A DNA stretch of 64,000 nucleotides from Drechmeria coniospora (Eukaryota; Ascomycota; Sordariomycetes; Hypocreales; Ophiocordycipitaceae), in assembly GCF_001625195.1 (NCBI RefSeq), contig NC_054389.1:3716520-3780519 (forward strand). Reading direction: 5' to 3'. The first letter of the stretch is position 1. The number at the start of each line of letters is the position of its first letter. A program made the position numbers and the translations under genes. Positions 59,304 to 64,000 of this stretch are shown here, in pieces. The notes below the pieces were generated by a model. It worked only from the letters and a program-made list of their open reading frames with translations, was not told the DNA's origin and made no database searches.

Positions 59304-60809
59304 ATGGGTAGACTTCTCTCCCTCGCCTACACGCGCCCCAAGCGTGTTCGGTTAGTTCAGTCGAGCGACTCGCCCGCTCACGTCGAGAGTGATGGATCCC
59401 TGCGCTCCGGTCAGTCCGGCAGCTCGGCCGGCATCCCCGACTCGCTGTCGTTTGACAACATCATGGGCAGCGGCACCTGTCCTGTAGGTCGTGTCCCGTC
59501 GTCCCCGCTCTGCCGTGATGATCCGGCCTCGGCCATTCTCGTGCGCGCGGACATGGCGTGGTGCTGAGCTGACGAAAGCGTGTCCCCCCCCGCAGCCCAT
59601 GACGATTCGCGATTTCATGAACTACCTTCTCTACGTCGAGCACGCGGCCGAGAACCTCCAGTTCTGCCTCTGGTACCGAGATTACACCACACGCTTCAAC
59701 GAAGCTCTGGCAAGCGAAATCTCCCTCGCTCCCGAGTGGAGCCAGGCGATGGAGGAGGATGCCGTCACCAAGATCCGCAAGGAAATGGCCGAGAAGCTTC
59801 GACCCGAGCCCGAGGCGGCCGAGATCTTTCAGGGCACCGACTTTGAGAAGAAGCAGCCGGACACGTTGGTGACGAGCGCCCTCCACACGTCGCCCCAGAC
59901 CTCGCACGACGGCGGAGCCGACGACGGCTCCGAGCATACGGCAGCCCACAGCAGGCCTTCAGAAACGGCGTCGGCCTTCAAATCGCGCGCTGCCGACATG
60001 TTCACCTCGGCCGGTGTCAAGCAGCCTTGTAAGTCCAGCCGACCGCGCGCGTGCCGTCACCGTCTTGTCGGCACCGGCTCACCCGTTGCATAGTCACCAT
60101 CCAGCCTTTCCGTGAGGAGATCAACCGCGTCATCACGACCTACATACTCGAGGGCGCACCGCGGCAGCTCAATCTCTCGTCCTGGGAGCAAAAGGTGACG
60201 GCTCGCGCTCTCTCGTACACGACGCACCCGAGCGCTCTCCGCTCGCTCCACAAGTCTGTCGAGGCCTCTCTTCGCCACCAAGCGCACCCCAACTTTGTCC
60301 GCTGGTCCATCTGCAACGGCAACCCCGCCCGTGTCACCTTTGCCCGTGCGCTCGGGGTTGGCCTCATCGCCGCGGGCATCGCCCTAGGCATCGTTCTCAC
60401 CTTGAGCAAGCTAGGCCGAGGCTACCGCGCGCTGGCCGCCATTCCCTTGGTCCTCGGCATCAGCACCCTCGTGGCCGCGTACAAGGGCATGTGTGTCGTC
60501 CTGCACGGCATGCATCATCGCCACGTCCGTCCATGGGAGCTGTTTGCCCACAAGGACGGTGAGGAGCTGGGCAAGAATAGCTTCGATTCCTTCGGGTCCA
60601 AGATCAGCTACGAGGATGAGCCGTGGGTCGTCAGGTACGAGAAGCGGAACATCATCCGCAAGATCTTTGATCGTGAGGTGTGGATCGAGGAGCCCGCACT
60701 CCGCCAGATTCAGGACACCATCTTTGTCCAGGCCCTCTTGGCCTCGCTGCTCCTCGGCGGTATCGTGACCGCCATCTTCGTCGCCGTACCAGGCGGGGAC
60801 CTGTTCTGA
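59304..60809 (+). CDS. Membrane-anchored RGS protein (regulator of G-protein signalling)
   Basis: Three exons, 59304-59483, 59596-60028 and 60094-60809, predict 442 aa. The RGS fold is in two blocks: MTIRDFMNYLLYVEHAAENL, then FCLWYRDY at about residues 61-95, and FREEINRVITTYILEG up to HPNFVRWSI at about 208-278. A long Glu/Ser-rich spacer separates them, a layout seen in several fungal RGS proteins. Three hydrophobic segments follow (about 288-310, 317-340 and 414-437). Such proteins speed GTP hydrolysis on G-alpha subunits and so damp pheromone, nutrient or conidiation signals; the target here is unknown. The first exon ends CP before a GTAGGT donor; an ATG inside exon 2 would remove the first 61 residues. 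Confidence 0.88.
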
Positions 60810-61809
60810 CGAGGCGGGGCGAAATTGTCGAGGACTGGACGGTCCATCAACGACGTGGCGCGACGTCTCGCGAGAGTAGATGTTTGACCGAGAGTGTGAC
60901 GGCTTGAGATTTCTCGCCATGAATAAGTCGCAATTTTCACATGGCACGCTGGCGGCCGGGCGGGTACTTACAAGAAGCGACGGGGCTACGGACACGTACT
61001 TGGTAGATGCCGTGCAGAAGCATACCGCTGCCGCACTGAAAATATTCCCTTACACTTGTTCTCACTTCCGCTCAATGAGTAACCGAGTAACATGGATCGG
61101 TTTGCTCTTCGCCGCGTGCCCCGACTCACACCAGTCGTAGGTGCTCGAAGCTACTCGCAACTCAGAGTAGATGAATTTTGTGCAGCCATACGGTCTCACC
61201 GCAAACTCTTGTGGTGTCAGCTTGCTGCCGGCGCACAATCGTATTCGTACGACATGAATATCTTGCATCAACTATCGCAGCTGCTCGAATAATGGAGATG
61301 AAACTCGAGCACTTCCGGAATGCTTGTACAAGTTCGAGTGTACAAGTAGTAATACCGACTACCAGATCATTATGAAAAGTGCTCTACAGAGCACCAGCTA
61401 AGGAGTACTCACTAATACGGAGTACTGAGTAGTTTAATACAAGTACATGTAAGTACTGTACTCCGTACCAGAGTCTGTGGAATATTCAGCACTCCGCGAG
61501 CTCTGTATTACTACCTAGGTAGTTTACCACACTGTACGGAGTAGGATAGCACTAACCAAAGCGGAGGAACGGTACTTGCAAGTACTCCGTACAGGTACAA
61601 TAATTACCGGATGAGACCGAGGGCACAGGGAGCAGAGAGGCCTCGGTCCAACGGGGGGCGTATTGCTTATCGATAAAACGTACGCCACTTCTATTGATTG
61701 AGCTTCGTCCCTCCAAGTCCCCCAGACCAACGACAAGAGTCTCCAGCGCCTTTGTCCGAGTTCCTTGCTCTCTCCTCTCCCGCCCGTTCAACGCGCAGCA
61801 GAGGCTGGC
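60810..61809. other. RGS / pantothenate kinase intergenic region
   Basis: Exactly 1 kb, holding the RGS 3' UTR and the kinase promoter. From about 61390 to 61600 it is crowded with TACGGAGTACT, GTACTCCGTACC and AAGTACATGTAAGTACTG words in both orientations. No gene was seen. Confidence 0.55.
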
Positions 61810-63525
61810 ATGAATCGGCCACTCCCAACACGAGCAAGGACTCTCGCCTCCGAGGTCAACGCTGCCATGGAGAGCGAGCCGTCTGCCGCGGGCCCCGCAG
61901 AGCCGCAACGGAGCCAGCGGAGGGCCAGCGATCGTCCGCAACGGCCGAGGACCATGACGTCGACCGAGGAGATTGACAACACCATCACGAGACCGGGAAG
62001 CGTCCGCATCAATGTCAAGGGCGCCTTCATCGTCGATCCGGACACGAGCACCCCGGCGCCCGGCCTCGCCCAGGGGACCGGCAATGATAGAGGCAGTCCG
62101 ACACATCGTGAGACGAGCGACATTAGGCTGCCGAACCACACGGCCGTGGTCAGCCACATTGCCGTTGATGTACGACTCTCTCTCACTCCTTTGTTCTACC
62201 CTTTACTCCCCCCTTTTCTCTCTGCTCGCCTCTCTCCTCGCCTCTCTCCTCACCGCTCTCCTCGCCTCTCTCCTCACCGCTCTCCTCGCCCCTCTCCTCG
62301 CCCCCTCGTCCACTCTTTCCAGTTGTGCGAATGGTCGCACTGGTCCCGCCGATGGTTGCACAGAGGGAATGCGACCGCTGACTGCCCCGCCTTAGATTGG
62401 CGGTTCGCTCATCAAGCTCGTCTACTACTCGAGGGAGGTGGACTCGACTGACCCTGGTGGCCGGCTCAATTTCCAAATATTCGAAACAGATCGTGTCGAT
62501 GACTGCGTCGAATACATGAAGCATCTTCGCGACAAGCAATTGGAGCTCAACGGGTCGCAGCACGGTGCCCTCTGCGTCATGGCCACGGGGGGCGGCGCGT
62601 ACAAATTCTACGACAAGATCCGCGATGCCCTGGGAGTCGACGTGCTGCGGGAGGACGAGATGGAATGCCTCATTATAGGTTCGCGCCGCAGACGACTTAT
62701 GGTGCCCTTTGACCGTGAGGCTAACAATTGCATGCAGGCCTCGACTTCTTCATCACCGAGATCCCTCGCGAAGTTTTCACCTACTCAGAAACCGACCCGA
62801 TGCATTTTGTCAGCCCTCGCGAGAACATATACCCCTACATGCTCGTCAATATTGGATCTGGTGTATCGATTCTGAAGGTGACGGGTCCGAGGTCGTACCA
62901 GCGAGTGGGTGGCACCTCATTGGGTGGCGGCACGCTCTGGGGGCTGTTGTCGCTGCTGACCGGAGCGAATACCTTTGACGACATGCTGGAGCAGGCAGCA
63001 ACGGGCGACAATGCCAAGGTCGACATGCTGGTCGGAGACATCTACGGAACGGACTATGGCAAAATCGGCCTGAAAAGCACCGCGATTGCATCGTCTTTTG
63101 GGAAAGTCTTTCGGATTAAAAAGGCGGCTGAAGCGGGAGCGGCGAATGGCATCCAGGAGGACACGTCCACTACCGACGTGGGCTTTACCGACGGGGACAT
63201 TTCGCGCTCCCTGCTGTACGCGGTTTCCAACAACATTGGGCAGATTGCCTATCTGCAATCGCAAATCCACAATCTCTCGGACATCTACTTTGGCGGCACC
63301 TTTATTCGGGGCCATCGGCAAACCATGAACACGCTGAGCTACGCCATCAAGTTCTGGAGTAAGGGCGAGAAGCAAGCCTATTTCCTGCGGCACGAGGGCT
63401 ACCTCGGTGCCGTAGGTGCCTTCCTGAAGCGACAGCCTATCAACTGGGGCAGGAGAGGCAGTTTTGAGGCCAACGACGATCTCGCGAATTGGAGGAAGAG
63501 CCATAAAGGGGGCGTGGCGGCATGA
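61810..63525 (+). CDS. CAB1: Pantothenate kinase (type II, eukaryotic)
   Basis: Three exons, 61810-62169, 62396-62678 and 62738-63525, predict 476 aa. The catalytic core begins at the exon 1/2 junction with AVDIGGSLIKLVYY (residues about 118-131, an ATP-binding motif) and continues with MATGGGAYKF (about 181), VNIGSGVSILKV (about 251) and GGTSLGGGTLWGL. The C-terminal part has LLYAVSNNIGQIAYL and YFGGTFIRGH, all fumble-family signatures. The enzyme phosphorylates pantothenate in the first, rate-setting step of coenzyme A synthesis. Residues 1-115 are a low-complexity Arg/Ser/Pro-rich extension of the kind seen in fungi; internal ATGs at 61867 and 61954 are alternative starts. The first intron is 226 nt and contains a pyrimidine-rich minisatellite. 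Confidence 0.95.
62218..62310. repeat. Pyrimidine-rich minisatellite in CAB1 intron 1
   Basis: Overlapping units of TCTCCTCGCC and TCTCCTCACCGC repeat about eight times on the coding strand, so the intron is almost pure C/T over roughly 90 bp. The run ends about 85 bp before the 3' splice site (CCGCCTTAG). Confidence 0.85.
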
Positions 63526-64000
63526 GAGCTGTGCGATGCCGTTGCCCCCGAGCTCGAACCCGAATTTATCATTTCGCAATAGATCTTGCTGGGACGATGT
63601 TGGCACATTTGGTTTTTTTTTTGGATACCTGGGCATCAAGGCTATTTGATAGAGTACGGCGTCGGATTCGCGACATAGAGTATGATTTCCACACCGGACA
63701 CAAGGGTAATGTTTTTGTATTGTACATATGTATATTGAGATCGCTCGCCCGACGCCGCTCAAGGATAGGTTACCCAGACGTCACGTTGCGGTTGCTGGGA
63801 ATGGTTGGAGGGAGAGAACTGCAATTGGGTATCAAGGGGCCACTCTTCAATCAAATAGGTTCCAGGAGATAGGTAGGCATATATATCCGCCTTCACGCAG
63901 CCAACCCTTTCCGGAAGGAAAGAATCTCGCCAAGGATAGGGAAGCATAAGTACTGTCGCGGTAATGTGCCACAACGGCCGTGATGGCCGAAAAAGTTGCC
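63526..64000. other. Region downstream of CAB1
   Basis: Holds the CAB1 3' UTR. A poly-T run lies at about 63613-63622 and a TATATATCC stretch near 63878. Small frames carry no motif. Nothing else was recognised before the window ends. Confidence 0.5.

Noticed and set aside
58834..59355. 173-codon frame upstream of and overlapping the RGS start
   Set aside because: It starts within a pyrimidine-rich leader, overlaps the RGS ATG in another frame, and shows no motif.

Overview
The window is nuclear DNA from a filamentous ascomycete, most likely a sordariomycete of the order Hypocreales. The evidence is short introns of about 50-90 nt with GTRNGT donors and CTAAC/CTGAC-type branch points, tightly packed single-copy eukaryotic genes, and the marker order SLA2 - MAT - APN2 - COX13 - APC5 that flanks the mating-type locus in this group. 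A species cannot be named from this evidence. No rRNA, tRNA, CRISPR array or bacterial-style operon was seen. Coding models below were built by joining reading frames at visible splice sites; each recognised multi-exon model keeps frame throughout.

Left block (1-19 kb): a lipid-transfer (SMP/PH) membrane-contact protein of the Nvj2/TEX2 type; REV3, the catalytic subunit of DNA polymerase zeta; splicing factor SLU7; a head-to-head ribosomal protein pair (uS4/Rps9 and eL21/Rpl21) sharing a 364-bp promoter; and SLA2, the endocytic actin/clathrin adaptor.

Mating-type block (19-35.5 kb): about 8.2 kb of gene-free, repeat-rich DNA separates SLA2 from a complete MAT1-1 idiomorph holding MAT1-1-1 (alpha-box), MAT1-1-2 (HPG/PPF protein) and MAT1-1-3 (HMG-box). 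APN2 closes the right side. No MAT1-2-1 gene is present, so the haplotype looks like one mating type of a heterothallic fungus. The idiomorph is visibly more AT-rich than its flanks.

Right block (36-50 kb): COX13, with a 410-bp TA-flanked Tc1/mariner-like MITE in its upstream region; APC5; a divergent pair of mitochondrial genes (CIA30/NDUFAF1-like and Mba1/mL45-like); a sodium:solute symporter with an unusually long intron; and a nine-exon RRM protein.

Distal block (50-64 kb): sparse genes, namely an alpha/beta hydrolase of the prolyl-aminopeptidase type, a possible novel two-exon gene, a membrane-anchored RGS protein and pantothenate kinase, with satellites, poly-G tracts and a recurring TACTCCGTAC-like motif between them. 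The main points of interest are the expanded SLA2-MAT interval, the MITE, the clustering of GC-AG introns in APN2 and MAT1-1-2, and the very small exons in APN2 and COX13.
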